Both the position numbers and the translations under genes were made by a program. From JAEUIX01 sp046156035 (GTDB lineage Bacteria; Planctomycetota; Phycisphaerae; Phycisphaerales; UBA1924), in NCBI GenBank assembly GCA_046156035.1, contig JBJXEW010000053.1, forward strand, positions 124,001 to 188,000: DNA of 64,000 bases. The letters are read 5' to 3'. Each line of letters starts with the position of its first letter. Position 1 is the stretch's first letter. This document shows positions 8,940 through 17,270 of the stretch, in pieces. The notes under the pieces are model-generated. The model did no database searches. It was not told the DNA's origin and saw nothing but the letters and a program-made list of their open reading frames with translations.

Positions 8940-9719
8940 TCAGGCGGACACCAAGTGTGAGAGAATATCGACAACGCCCGCGGCTTCGGCGTGGGGCGAA
9001 ACGTAGTGGGCGTGCTCCTTGATCTGTGGCGCGGCGTTGGCCGGGCACGCAAACCACCCTGCGCGGTCGGCGATGAACTTGTCGCCCAGCGTGTCGCCGA
9101 TGCCCGCGAGGCGGGCCTTGGGAATCTTGAGCGTGGGCAGCATGCGGTCAAGGGCCGTGCCCTTGTTGATGTGGGCGAGGTCGCAGTTGATGTAGAGCCA
9201 GGTCATGCTCACGTTGAAGGGCCAAGAGCCGCCCGCCCCGCCCCGCCGCTTCACCTCGGCGGCCACGGCGGGCAAGACGAGGTCGCGCAGCAGCGACGTG
9301 TCCGGGTGCCAGAGCGTGACGCTGGCGGTTTTGCCGGGCTGCTCGGTGACACCACGCGATGCGAAGGTGCGGTGCGCCCACTCGCTGAGTTCGTGGACCG
9401 CGTGCAGGTGGGTGTCGCTGATCGCCGGGTCGAGGGTGTAGAGGTTGGTTCCGGGGTGATAGACCCACGCGCCGTTCTCGCAGACGCACGGCTGCGTGGT
9501 GTTGTGGATCAGGCGGCAGATGGCCTCGGCAAAGGGCTGGGGCCGGCCGCTGCACACGGTGACGGTGGGCCGGTCGCCGCGCTCCTGCGCAAGGCGGTTG
9601 TGGGCCGCGATGAGGGCGAGGTTGTCCAGGTCAAAGGGCGTGCTGGATTCGGGCGTGAGGCAGCCGTCGATATCGCAGATGACCAGGTCGTGCTGGCGGA
9701 TTGGGAGCGTGCCGGGCAT
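8940..9719 (-). CDS. HAD-superfamily phosphatase (Cof/sugar-phosphatase type)
   Basis: 259 residues. Motif I is DIDGCLTPESS near residue 14 (nucleophile Asp and acid/base Asp two residues later), motif II VTVCSGRP near residue 50, and motif III/IV appears as INKGTALDRM...LAGIGDTLGDKFIADRAG. The large insert between motifs II and III is the C2 cap of HAD-IIB enzymes (Cof, sucrose-phosphate and mannosyl-phosphoglycerate phosphatases). The substrate cannot be read. Start ATG 9719; a TATCCT box (minus 9733-9728) ends 8 bases before it and there is no SD, so it may be leaderless. Divergent from the small zinc-ribbon gene, 84 bp between. Confidence 0.85.
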   Translation of the reverse strand: MPGTLPIRQHDLVICDIDGCLTPESSTPFDLDNLALIAAHNRLAQERGDRPTVTVCSGRPQPFAEAICRLIHNTTQPCVCENGAWVYHPGTNLYTLDPAISDTHLHAVHELSEWAHRTFASRGVTEQPGKTASVTLWHPDTSLLRDLVLPAVAAEVKRRGGAGGSWPFNVSMTWLYINCDLAHINKGTALDRMLPTLKIPKARLAGIGDTLGDKFIADRAGWFACPANAAPQIKEHAHYVSPHAEAAGVVDILSHLVSA

Positions 9720-9803
9720 GGGGCGGGAGGATATGGATGGGCCGCGCGACGTGCGTCCGTCGCCCAGGTCGTATGCGGGGCGACGGCACTCATACGCTCC
9801 GCC

Positions 9804-10046
9804 ATGCCCCGACCGGTGCAGCGGCCGCGATTGACTCCTGTGCCGTGCCCGCAGTGCGGCTATGACCTCACCGGCCTGACCGTGGACCGCTGCCCCGAGT
9901 GCGGTTCGCTCGTGTCGCTTGGGTACGACCTTGCCGACTTGGCCGCGAAGCGCAAGGGCACGCTGCCGTGCGCGGTCTGCCACTCAAAGGCACCGCCCAC
10001 GGCCTCTGGGTTGTGCGCGGCGTGCGGGGCGAAGCGCGCTGGATGA
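9804..10046 (+). CDS. small zinc-ribbon protein
   Basis: 80 residues. Two Cys pairs, CPQCGYDLTG and CPECGS, form a zinc ribbon in the first half; a second CAVC...CAACG set closes the protein. Short proteins with the CxxCGYDLxGL start are frequent in planctomycetes and have no assigned function; binding to nucleic acid or protein is plausible. Start ATG 9804 with TACGCT at 9793-9798 five bases upstream and no SD. It lies 64 bp before aroC on the same strand, but aroC has its own -10-like box, so co-transcription is uncertain. Confidence 0.75.
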   Translation: MPRPVQRPRLTPVPCPQCGYDLTGLTVDRCPECGSLVSLGYDLADLAAKRKGTLPCAVCHSKAPPTASGLCAACGAKRAG

Positions 10047-10110
10047 GCCATGAGCACCGACCCGCCCCGACGGGTCGGTGGCACAAAGGCGCGGTGAGTA
10101 ACCTACCTAC

Positions 10111-11304
10111 ATGGGCACGCTGTCTTACCTCACCGCGGGCGAGTCTCACGGGCCTTCGCTGGTCGCGGTCGTCTCGGGCCTGCCCGCTGGGCTGGCCATC
10201 AACGCCGACTTCATCAACGCCGAACTCCGCCGTCGCCAAGGTGGCTACGGGCGGGGCGGGCGGCAGAAGATCGAGACCGATGTGGCCGAGATTCTCTCCG
10301 GCACGCGGGCCGGAAAAACCATCGGTTCGCCTATCACCCTGCGCATCGTGAACAAGGATGCACGGCTCGATGACGCGGCGAAAACGCCGCCCGTCTACAC
10401 GCCGCGCCCGGGCCACGCGGACCTGGCGGGCAGCGTGAAGTATCTCACCACCGACTGCCGCGACACGCTGGAGCGTGCGAGCGCGCGAGAAACGGCGGCG
10501 CGTGTGGCCGCGGGCGCGGCAGCACGCTGCCTTCTGGATGCGCTTGGCATTCGCGTCTTCGGGTTCGTGCGGTCCATCCACGTGGCGGCCAGCGGCGTGC
10601 AGGTGAACGAGGCGAATCTCGCGGCGATGCTCGCCGCGCGGGAGGGAAGCGAGACGTATTGCCCCGACGCGGCCGCGACCGCGGCACAGATCGAGGTGAT
10701 CCACAAGGCCAAGGTGGACAAGACGACAGTGGGGGGCGTGGTGGAGGCGCACGTCTTCGGCTGCCCGCCGGGCCTGGGCAGCACCATGGACTGTCGCGAC
10801 AGGCTCGATTCGCGTCTGGCCGCGGCAGCAATGGGTGTACAAGCGATCAAAGCGGTCGAGATCGGCCTGGGCATGGCGTGCGCGGCGCGCTTCGGGCACG
10901 AGGTGCACGACCCGATCGCCTTCGACGCGGGCAAGGTGGAGACGGCCTCGCTGGGCTTTGTGCGTTCGAGCAACAACGCGGGCGGCATCGAGGGCGGCAT
11001 GACCAACGGCGCGCCCATCGTGGTGCGGGCCGCGATGAAGCCCATCAGCACGCTGCTGCGCGGCATGCCCAGCGTGAACCTGAACACCAAGCAGGCCCAC
11101 ACCAGTGATTATGAGCGGTCGGACATCTGCGCGGTGTCGGCCGCGAGCGTGGTGATCGAGAACGTGGCGGCGTTCGAGATCGCGAAGGCGGTGATGGAGA
11201 AGTTCGGCGGCGATTCGTGGCCGGAGACGCACGATCGCTACCAGCGGTATCTCAAGATCGCGCGGATGCTGCCGCTCAGCGAGCCTGTGGAACGGATCGC
11301 GTAG
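10111..11304 (+). CDS. aroC: chorismate synthase
   Basis: 397 residues, usual length for the long form. Converts EPSP to chorismate with reduced FMN, last step of the shikimate pathway. Family marks: GESHGPSL near residue 10, RRRQGGYGRGGR (the R-R-Q-x-GxGR signature), RPGHADLAG, RASARETAARVAAGA and SNNAGGIEGGMTNG. ATG 10111 begins MGTLSYLTAGESHG, the expected start. TAACCT at 10099-10104 ends six bases before the ATG and no SD is present: a leaderless pattern. Its stop is six bases from that of rpmA on the other strand, so there is no room for a hairpin terminator between them. Confidence 0.97.
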   Translation: MGTLSYLTAGESHGPSLVAVVSGLPAGLAINADFINAELRRRQGGYGRGGRQKIETDVAEILSGTRAGKTIGSPITLRIVNKDARLDDAAKTPPVYTPRPGHADLAGSVKYLTTDCRDTLERASARETAARVAAGAAARCLLDALGIRVFGFVRSIHVAASGVQVNEANLAAMLAAREGSETYCPDAAATAAQIEVIHKAKVDKTTVGGVVEAHVFGCPPGLGSTMDCRDRLDSRLAAAAMGVQAIKAVEIGLGMACAARFGHEVHDPIAFDAGKVETASLGFVRSSNNAGGIEGGMTNGAPIVVRAAMKPISTLLRGMPSVNLNTKQAHTSDYERSDICAVSAASVVIENVAAFEIAKAVMEKFGGDSWPETHDRYQRYLKIARMLPLSEPVERIA

Positions 11305-11310
11305 GGTCGC

Positions 11311-11598
11311 TCAGTTGGCCTTGGGGCTGGTGAGCCAGAAGGGCTTGGGCATCGCGGCATCGGTCGGGTCAACGTGCACGGTGCGGCCCTGGAAGACCAC
11401 CTTGCCGTGGCCGATGGAGAAGAGCGTGTCGTCTTTCCCGCGGCGAACCTGGAAGCCGGGCTTGTGCGGCGTGCCGACTTGGCGGATGATGATCGAGCCG
11501 GGCTGGGCGATCTCGCCCTCGTAGAGTTTCACGCCGCGGTACTGCGGGTTGCTGTCGCGGCCGTTTTTGGTCGAGCCCTGACCTTTTTTGTGTGCCAT
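11311..11598 (-). CDS. rpmA: 50S ribosomal protein bL27
   Basis: 95 residues. Starts MAHKKGQGSTKNGRDSNPQYRG, the conserved L27 amino end that reaches the peptidyl-transferase centre; no Firmicutes-type cleaved extension is present. The core IIRQVGTPHKPGFQVRRGKDDTLF fits L27 with small substitutions (HKPG rather than the usual HPG). rplU (bL21), normally adjacent, is not in the window, so rpmA is separate here. A TAACCT box at 11693-11698 (minus) would give a leader of about 90 bases; I see no other feature in 11599-11778. Confidence 0.97.
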   Translation of the reverse strand: MAHKKGQGSTKNGRDSNPQYRGVKLYEGEIAQPGSIIIRQVGTPHKPGFQVRRGKDDTLFSIGHGKVVFQGRTVHVDPTDAAMPKPFWLTSPKAN

Positions 11599-11778
11599 AG
11601 CGAAACTCGCAGAGGGTGCGGGGGGTGCGTGTGAGGGCTGCCGTGGAGGGGCCGGAATGGTGTCCGGGTGCGCTCTTTGGGCAGGGCGGGAAGGTTAGGC
11701 GTGGGGCACGGGTGCTTCCAGTTGCCGTGCCCGTGCGGTGTCGCTGACGGCCATCGGCTGACGGCTCGCGGCTTTCGT

Positions 11779-12396
11779 TTAGCGCATGATCCAGCGAGTT
11801 TCCGCGACGGGAATCGGCGCATCGCCACGGCCCGTCAGATCGCCGACCTTGTCGTAGCGAATCATGCGGGTTTTGCGGAGGATGGTGGGGCTGGCGGGCG
11901 TGCCGTCCGCATCACCCGGAGGCGTGATGAGGGCAGACTCCCCGCTGAAGCCCGCGGCATAGACGGTCAGGGAATCGGGCTTGAGCGATTCGGCCGGCCA
12001 GGCGACGAGCCCCTCGCGCGCGTGCTCGGGGCCCTGCAGAATCGGGCCCAGGACGGCGATCTGGTCTCTGAGGGAGGGGTTCTGCTGGCGTTCGATGAGG
12101 GCTGCCGTGGCTGCGGCGGGCACATCACGCCCAGAGCGAAAGACTTTGCCGCTGCCGTCGGCCAAGTCGAAAGATGGGGCCAGCAGCAGGTCGCTCGCGG
12201 ACGCGTTGGCGGCCTTGTATGTGAGGTAATAGAACGGGCGCGGGCCCTGCCCTTCAAGGTCTACCGTGCCGACGCGCAGCGGCCCGAACGTGACGTCCAG
12301 TTCCCAGCGGCGCGGCACGGCATCGGGCTCCGGCGCGAGCGCAAGAAGGGGCATGCAGAGTGCCAGTGAGAGCAGGGCCAGAAGGGGTCGGGTCAT
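11779..12396 (-). CDS. hypothetical secreted protein
   Basis: 205 residues; not recognised. A clear signal peptide (MTRPLLALLSLALCMPLLALA) starts the protein. The mature part begins with WELDVTFGPLRVGTVDLEGQGPRPFYYLTYKAAN, a beta-rich pattern that could be a small immunoglobulin-like or DUF-type fold, and ends DAPIPVAETRWIMR. No lipobox cysteine or catalytic motif is visible. The ATG at 12396 was chosen because it places the signal peptide first; the longer frame to 12510 is not hydrophobic and looks non-coding. Same strand as rpmA, 180 bp before it, probably an independent transcript. Confidence 0.65.
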   Translation of the reverse strand: MTRPLLALLSLALCMPLLALAPEPDAVPRRWELDVTFGPLRVGTVDLEGQGPRPFYYLTYKAANASASDLLLAPSFDLADGSGKVFRSGRDVPAAATAALIERQQNPSLRDQIAVLGPILQGPEHAREGLVAWPAESLKPDSLTVYAAGFSGESALITPPGDADGTPASPTILRKTRMIRYDKVGDLTGRGDAPIPVAETRWIMR

Positions 12397-12596
12397 GTGC
12401 GGTATCTCGGAAAGCAAGCGTGAGTCGGCGAAAGAAGCAAGGGGCTGGTCCGCCCCTTCGGGCGTGCCCGAGCGGGCCGGTGCCTGCGGACGGGGTAGTG
12501 TACCGCACATGATTCGTTGAAGTCCTGCCGGGGGTTGCGGCTGGCCGCCTTGTCAGGGGCGGTCACTCCCGCTTGCCTTGTGTTCGAGCGGCGCTC

Positions 12597-13610
12597 ATGG
12601 CCACGATCGCCACCAACGCGTTGATGCCCGGCGGTGGTGCCGACGAACCCGCCTTTGCGATTGTGCGCGTGGATGAATCCCGGCGGTGGGCCGCGGTGGA
12701 TCGCCTGATCGGTGCGCAGGGCGAGCGCGAGCGGGTGGAGAGTTTTCTGGTGCGGGCCGATGCCGAGGGGACGGACCTGTCGTTCATGTGGGCGCTGGAG
12801 CCTGTGGGCGAGGCCCAGGGTCCGCGGCACGTGTGCCTGGCGCTGCGGGGTGCGGGTCGGACGGCCGCGATGTTTCTCTCCGGCACGGGGCTCAGCGGAG
12901 CGAAGGCGGGCCGGCCGGATCAGACCTTGCGGCAACGGTCGGCGCTGCTTGAGGAGGCCTGCCGCGTGCTGGCGGAGCCTGCATCCGGCGTGGTGCTGGC
13001 GCAGGCGCTTGTGGGTCCGGAAGAACAGGATCAGGGTGTGGCGTTCGAGCGGGCGGGCTTCTTGCGGCTGGCGGAACTGGCGTACCTGCGCCGCACCATC
13101 GCGCGCGGGGGCCGGACGGTTCCGCACACGCTGCCGCCCGGCTTGGAACTGGTGGCGTTGTCCGACCTTCCGCCGGCGGAGGGCAAGCGTCTGCTGCGGG
13201 AGGCTCTCTCGAAGTCGTACGAGGGCACGTTGGACTGCCCGGCCCTGTGCGGGATGAGAACGGTGGACGACGTGATCGCGTCGCACCACTCGGTGGGGCG
13301 CTACGACCCGCGCTGGTGGTGGATCATGCTCTGCGAGGGGCAGGCCCACGGGTGCCTGCTGCTCAGTCACGGCGCAGATCCGCAGCACTGTGAACTCGTG
13401 TACCTGGGGTTGTCGGCGGTGGTGCGTGGGCGCGGTCTGGGTGCGGAGTTGCTGCGCACGGCGGTGGCGCGCCTGGCGAGCGCCAGTGTGGCCAGTGAGT
13501 TGATGTGCGCTGTGGACCTGGCAAACGTGCCCGCCATGCGGCTGTACAAGCGTGCGAAGTTCCGGCAGATCTCTTCGCGCTCGGCGCTCGTACGGCCTCT
13601 GTGCGCGTGA
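12597..13610 (+). CDS. GNAT-family N-acetyltransferase
   Basis: 337 residues. The carboxy half is a GCN5-type acyltransferase: CELVYLGLSAVVRGRGLGAELLRTAVARLA contains the acetyl-CoA loop (RGRGLG, an R/Q-x-x-G-x-G/A variant) near residue 285, followed by VDLANVPAMRLYKRAKF, the usual last motif. The amino half is a weaker second GNAT-like unit (VERVESFLVRADAEGTDL... with a degenerate acceptor loop), so this may be a tandem-GNAT protein with only the second half active. The substrate is unknown. Start ATG 12597; the frame is open for eight codons more from a TTG. It lies directly before the putative oriC/dnaA region. Confidence 0.8.
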   Translation: MATIATNALMPGGGADEPAFAIVRVDESRRWAAVDRLIGAQGERERVESFLVRADAEGTDLSFMWALEPVGEAQGPRHVCLALRGAGRTAAMFLSGTGLSGAKAGRPDQTLRQRSALLEEACRVLAEPASGVVLAQALVGPEEQDQGVAFERAGFLRLAELAYLRRTIARGGRTVPHTLPPGLELVALSDLPPAEGKRLLREALSKSYEGTLDCPALCGMRTVDDVIASHHSVGRYDPRWWWIMLCEGQAHGCLLLSHGADPQHCELVYLGLSAVVRGRGLGAELLRTAVARLASASVASELMCAVDLANVPAMRLYKRAKFRQISSRSALVRPLCA

Positions 13611-13996
13611 CCGGGCGGGTTGTCCACAGGTTGTCCGGCCCATGCAGGGAAACTTCCCGCAACCGGTGTGGAGAAGAAAGTTTTCGACCCGGACCGCCGC
13701 GTGAGAAACGCCCGGTTTGGAGTGTGGACAGCGCGAAAAACGCGCGAGGCTGCTTCCCTTTTGTCAAGATCGCGTTATCTTCACCCCGGCTACGGATGGG
13801 CCAGCGTCCCGGGCCGGGTTCGATCGTATGTGGCGCTCTGTGTTCGCCACGTTCGAGCGGCTCCGGACCGTGCCGGTGTTGAAAGGACTCGTTCCCACGA
13901 ACCTGGTTTCAAGCCTATCGCGCGTGCGCCCTGCATGGCTCGCGGCGTGGTCTGCTTGCCTTCGCTCCGGCCGCGGGAGCGCACGGGGTCTGCCGC
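13611..13996. other. candidate chromosomal origin (oriC) upstream of dnaA
   Basis: A 386-bp gap with no convincing gene. Its first 120 bp hold three near-matches to the DnaA box TTATCCACA: TTGTCCACA at 13620-13628 (8/9), TGTGGAGAA at 13667-13675 (inverse of TTCTCCACA, 8/9) and TGTGGACAG at 13723-13731 (inverse, 7/9). After them comes a less GC-rich stretch (13755-13785). The position in front of dnaA is the common place for bacterial origins. No GC-skew was computed, no strong AT-rich unwinding element is seen, and the remaining 13800-13996 shows only weak shadow ORFs. Confidence 0.5.
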
Positions 13997-15595
13997 GTGG
14001 TGCACGGGAACGCGACGCTATCGGTGTGCCCCGACCCGGACACGGCCGCGCTCACGGCGCCGGGCCTGCTCGGCTCCGAAGACCGGATCGCCCGCCGGTT
14101 GCGCGGCACCTTGGGCGAGGATCAGTTCGCCCGCTACTTTGCCGAGGGGTTGGTGCCCGCCGTCGGCGAGAGCGAGGTGCGCATCCCCGTGGCGTCGGCG
14201 TTCATCGCCGGGCTGCTGGAGAGGCGCTTCCACGAGCAACTGCGGCGGGTCGTCGCGGAGGAGACGGGTCGCGGGGATGTGTCGATCCGCTTCGTGGTCG
14301 CCCCCGTCGCCACACCCCCGACCGCGGTCACTCCCGCTGCTCCGCGGGCGCCCCTTCCCCAGCAGGCTCCGCGGGGCCCGGTCGCGGCAAGGCTGCGGCA
14401 CGAGCCGAGGCCACGGCGCGTGGGCGGCGACGGCTTTGACGGGCTGGTCATCGCGCCCGCCAACACCCTGGCCGTGGATTCGGCGCGTCGGCAGATCGCC
14501 GACCCGAGCGGAGCGCCGCGGCTGCTGGTGGTGTTCGGTGCCTGCGGCGTGGGCAAGACGCACCTGCTCGAGTCCCTCGCCGCCGAGTATGCGGAGGCTT
14601 TCGCCGGTCGTCACGTGCGTTGCCTGAGCGGCGAGGCCTTTCTGAACGCCTTCATCGGTGCGTGCGTGCACAAACGCTTCGAGCGTTTCCGCGCGGGCTT
14701 CCGCACCACCGACCTGCTCGTGATCGACGACCTTCAGACGCTCGCTCACAAGCCGGGCACGCAGGCCGAACTGGTGAACACGCTTGACGCCCTCAGCGCC
14801 CGCGGCGGGCGTGTGGTGATGTCGATGTGCTGCGAACCACGCCGGCTGGACGGGTTCTCGCCGGCGCTGGTCTCTCGCCTGTGCGCGGGGTTGGTGGTGG
14901 GCATGGCGGCTCCCGAGCGTGCGTATCGCGCCCGGCTGATCGCGGCGCTGGCGGGCCGGCGCGGGCTGGTGCTTGAGGAGCCCGCGCTGAACGCCCTGGT
15001 CGCGGCCTGCGGAGACTGCGTCAACGTCCGCGACGTGGAGGGCGTCATCATGCGGGTGGATGCCGTGCATCGGTTGCTGCTCGGCGGTGGTGGCGGCCTT
15101 GCTGAAGCACCGGCATGGCGCGGCACGGCCGCGGAGCGCTCGGGCATCACCGTGGGTATCCGCGCTGTGGACCACGCGCTGGGCCGACGGGCTGAGCGGT
15201 CTGGCGCGATGGATGCGGTGAACGTGCGGTCTTCGTCGGCCCCGCGCCCCCTCCGGCCCGAGGCGATTCTTGCGTGCGCGTGCCGTCTGCTGGGCGTGAG
15301 CGTTGACGAGGTGCTGGGGCGCTCGCGCGGGGCCCCGGTCGTGCTGGCACGGGCTCTGGCGGGCTATCTCGCCCGTGAACTGACGGCCATGAGTTACCCG
15401 GAGATCGCCCGGGCTCTGGGTCGCCCGAACCACTCGAGTGTGATCACCGCCTTCCGTCGCTTCCAGCGTCAGGTGGCGGCTTGCGCGGTCCTGAGCCTGG
15501 GCCACGGCCGCACCGGGGTGGACCCTCGTGACTTGGTTGCCCGGGCCCGGGACGAACTCGCCGTGGGGCCGGTGTGGGCACGGGCGGCGGCGTAA
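13997..15595 (+). CDS. dnaA: chromosomal replication initiator protein DnaA
   Basis: 532 residues (typical 440-500). Domain I about residues 20-100 (DRIARRLRGTLGEDQFARYF); Ala/Pro linker to about 145; AAA+ domain III with Walker A GACGVGKTHLL near 180-190 and Walker B LLVIDDLQTL near 240; domain IV at about 415-510 ending ELTAMSYPEIARALGRPNHS, the DnaA-box-binding signature (usual form ELT..S.P.IG..FG.RDHTTV). It is divergent in several positions (SMCCEPRRLDG where most have SSDRPP). Start GTG 13997; GTGs at 14000 and 14024 are alternatives. dnaN, recF and gyrB are not next to it. Confidence 0.88.
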   Translation: MVHGNATLSVCPDPDTAALTAPGLLGSEDRIARRLRGTLGEDQFARYFAEGLVPAVGESEVRIPVASAFIAGLLERRFHEQLRRVVAEETGRGDVSIRFVVAPVATPPTAVTPAAPRAPLPQQAPRGPVAARLRHEPRPRRVGGDGFDGLVIAPANTLAVDSARRQIADPSGAPRLLVVFGACGVGKTHLLESLAAEYAEAFAGRHVRCLSGEAFLNAFIGACVHKRFERFRAGFRTTDLLVIDDLQTLAHKPGTQAELVNTLDALSARGGRVVMSMCCEPRRLDGFSPALVSRLCAGLVVGMAAPERAYRARLIAALAGRRGLVLEEPALNALVAACGDCVNVRDVEGVIMRVDAVHRLLLGGGGGLAEAPAWRGTAAERSGITVGIRAVDHALGRRAERSGAMDAVNVRSSSAPRPLRPEAILACACRLLGVSVDEVLGRSRGAPVVLARALAGYLARELTAMSYPEIARALGRPNHSSVITAFRRFQRQVAACAVLSLGHGRTGVDPRDLVARARDELAVGPVWARAAA

Positions 15596-15605
15596 ACTTG
15601 GGGCT

Positions 15606-17231
15606 ATGCGTGTCGGTCGGTCCATGGTGGGGTGCGTCGCCGCTGCGCTCGCGTGTGCGGGCATCGCTGCGTCCGGGCTTGCCCACGCAGCGGGGGCGGT
15701 GGTGGGCCAGCCGGATGACCTGGCGCAGCACTTTCGCGCTCTGCTGCTCGACAAGGACACGCGCGGGCAGGCAGACCTGATGCGCTCGCTGCGCTCCATG
15801 CGCGACCCGAGCCTGGGCCCGCTGTTCACACGCCTGGCCACGTGCGAGTCGCCGGTGCTGCGGGCCCACGCCATCATCGCCCTGAGCGAGGTGCCGGTGG
15901 GCAAGGGGCTGGACCTCATGCTGGTGCGCTCGCAAGAAGCAGCGCTGCAGGCCGATGTGCTCACGCTGGCGCTGGATGCGGGGGTGATCGGTCCGACGCA
16001 GACGGCGGACCTCGCCCGGTGGACGGACCTGCCCGACCCGATCTACCTGGCGATCGTTGTCAAACTCCCCGTGAACGACGCCGCGGTCGATGCCGCACGC
16101 CTGGAGGCTGTTGCCGCGGGCGAGCACACGGCTCGTGCCATCGGCGCGACCGCGCTGCTCGATCAGCGGGCCGGCACCCGCCGCCTTGCGCTGCTGGGTG
16201 ACCGGGTCGCGGCCCTGCTGGAGCAGAATCGCCACGCCGAATTGGTCTTCGCCACGGGCATGATCGTGGGCGCGGGTTTCGACGCGGCGGTGCCCGCCCT
16301 GCGCGAATGGAGCGTGCGGTTTGCCTCCGACGGTCTGGCCGCGGCGGACCTGGCATCCGCCCTGCTCCGGCTCGATCCCGACCAACGCACGGCGGGGCGT
16401 GAGTGGCTTGAGCGGTTCGGCGCGGCCGGCGACGAGGGTGACGCGGCGCGGCTGCAACTTGGCGCTCTGGCCGCCTCTCTGGAACGGCGCTCGGGCCTGC
16501 CGCTGGCGGTCGTCCAGGCCGTGGCCACCGACACGCGTGATTCTTCTGCGCTGGTGGCCCGCGTGCTGAAGGCCGTGGCCGACGGAACCGGTGACGAAGC
16601 GGTGGCCGCCGTCGAGAGTGCGCTCATGATGCGGTCCTCGCCGGTGATGCGCTGGGCGGAGGTCTTTGCCGAGGCCCAGACAACGCCCGGCGCGTGGGCC
16701 GCCGGCGGGGCGAACGCGGCGCAGGACAGTGAGGCGGCGGCCGCGCGGGCGCGCCGGATCCGCGCCGGGCTCATCCGCCTGGCGGAGGGCACGGCCGATC
16801 CTGAGTTGTTGCCGCGTGCGGGCCGGGCGGCCACACGCTTGGCCACGGGCGATGCCAAGGACACGGGTGAACTGGCTCGGGCCGCGCGTGCGGCGCTGGA
16901 GCGCCGGGATGAACGCCTGCTGCGCGTGCTTCTGGAAGCCGCGCTCTCGGGTGGCGCTGCGGGGTGCGAGCGTGTGGAGGGCGCACTCCGCGGTGTGGAG
17001 GGTTCCCTCGAGGAAGGCCTTGCCACCCAGACGCGCTCCGTGCTCACGCTGATCCGCGCGCGGGCGCGCAGCGTGCACTCGCCGGAACAGGTTGAGGAGT
17101 TGGCACGCCTGGCGGCCGGTGCGGGCGACCTGCGCCCGGCCCTGCGTGCGCAGGCGGCGTGGATCGCCCTGCGGGCCACCGGGCAGGATCAGGCCGCGCT
17201 GGCACTGACGATCGCAGGGGTTGAGCCCTAA
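15606..17231 (+). CDS. secreted HEAT-like alpha-helical repeat protein
   Basis: 541 residues. Signal peptide at residues 1-29 (VGCVAAALACAGIAASGLAHA). The mature part is almost entirely amphipathic helices rich in Ala, Leu and Arg (LGPLFTRLATCESPVLRAHAIIALSEV is a typical HEAT unit), suggesting an elongated helical-repeat scaffold in the periplasm. No enzyme motif was found. The ATG at 15606 is seven bases after a TAAACT box (15593-15598) that overlaps the dnaA stop codon; no SD, so a leaderless transcript is likely and dnaA and this gene need not be co-transcribed. Confidence 0.75.
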   Translation: MRVGRSMVGCVAAALACAGIAASGLAHAAGAVVGQPDDLAQHFRALLLDKDTRGQADLMRSLRSMRDPSLGPLFTRLATCESPVLRAHAIIALSEVPVGKGLDLMLVRSQEAALQADVLTLALDAGVIGPTQTADLARWTDLPDPIYLAIVVKLPVNDAAVDAARLEAVAAGEHTARAIGATALLDQRAGTRRLALLGDRVAALLEQNRHAELVFATGMIVGAGFDAAVPALREWSVRFASDGLAAADLASALLRLDPDQRTAGREWLERFGAAGDEGDAARLQLGALAASLERRSGLPLAVVQAVATDTRDSSALVARVLKAVADGTGDEAVAAVESALMMRSSPVMRWAEVFAEAQTTPGAWAAGGANAAQDSEAAAARARRIRAGLIRLAEGTADPELLPRAGRAATRLATGDAKDTGELARAARAALERRDERLLRVLLEAALSGGAAGCERVEGALRGVEGSLEEGLATQTRSVLTLIRARARSVHSPEQVEELARLAAGAGDLRPALRAQAAWIALRATGQDQAALALTIAGVEP

Positions 17232-17270
17232 CGTGGGCACGCGGCGCCGGAGCAGGCGCAGAACTCGGGC

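Noticed and set aside
5541..10084. GTCGGTGGCACA shared upstream of the genes at 5582 and 10111, considered as a sigma54 site
   Set aside because: The TGGCAC part is not followed by the GC/TTGC element at the required spacing; may be a weak -35 or a chance repeat.
13717..14439. Plus-strand frame running from the candidate origin into dnaA
   Set aside because: No recognisable protein; it overlaps dnaA in another frame and has low-complexity Arg/Gly-rich sequence.
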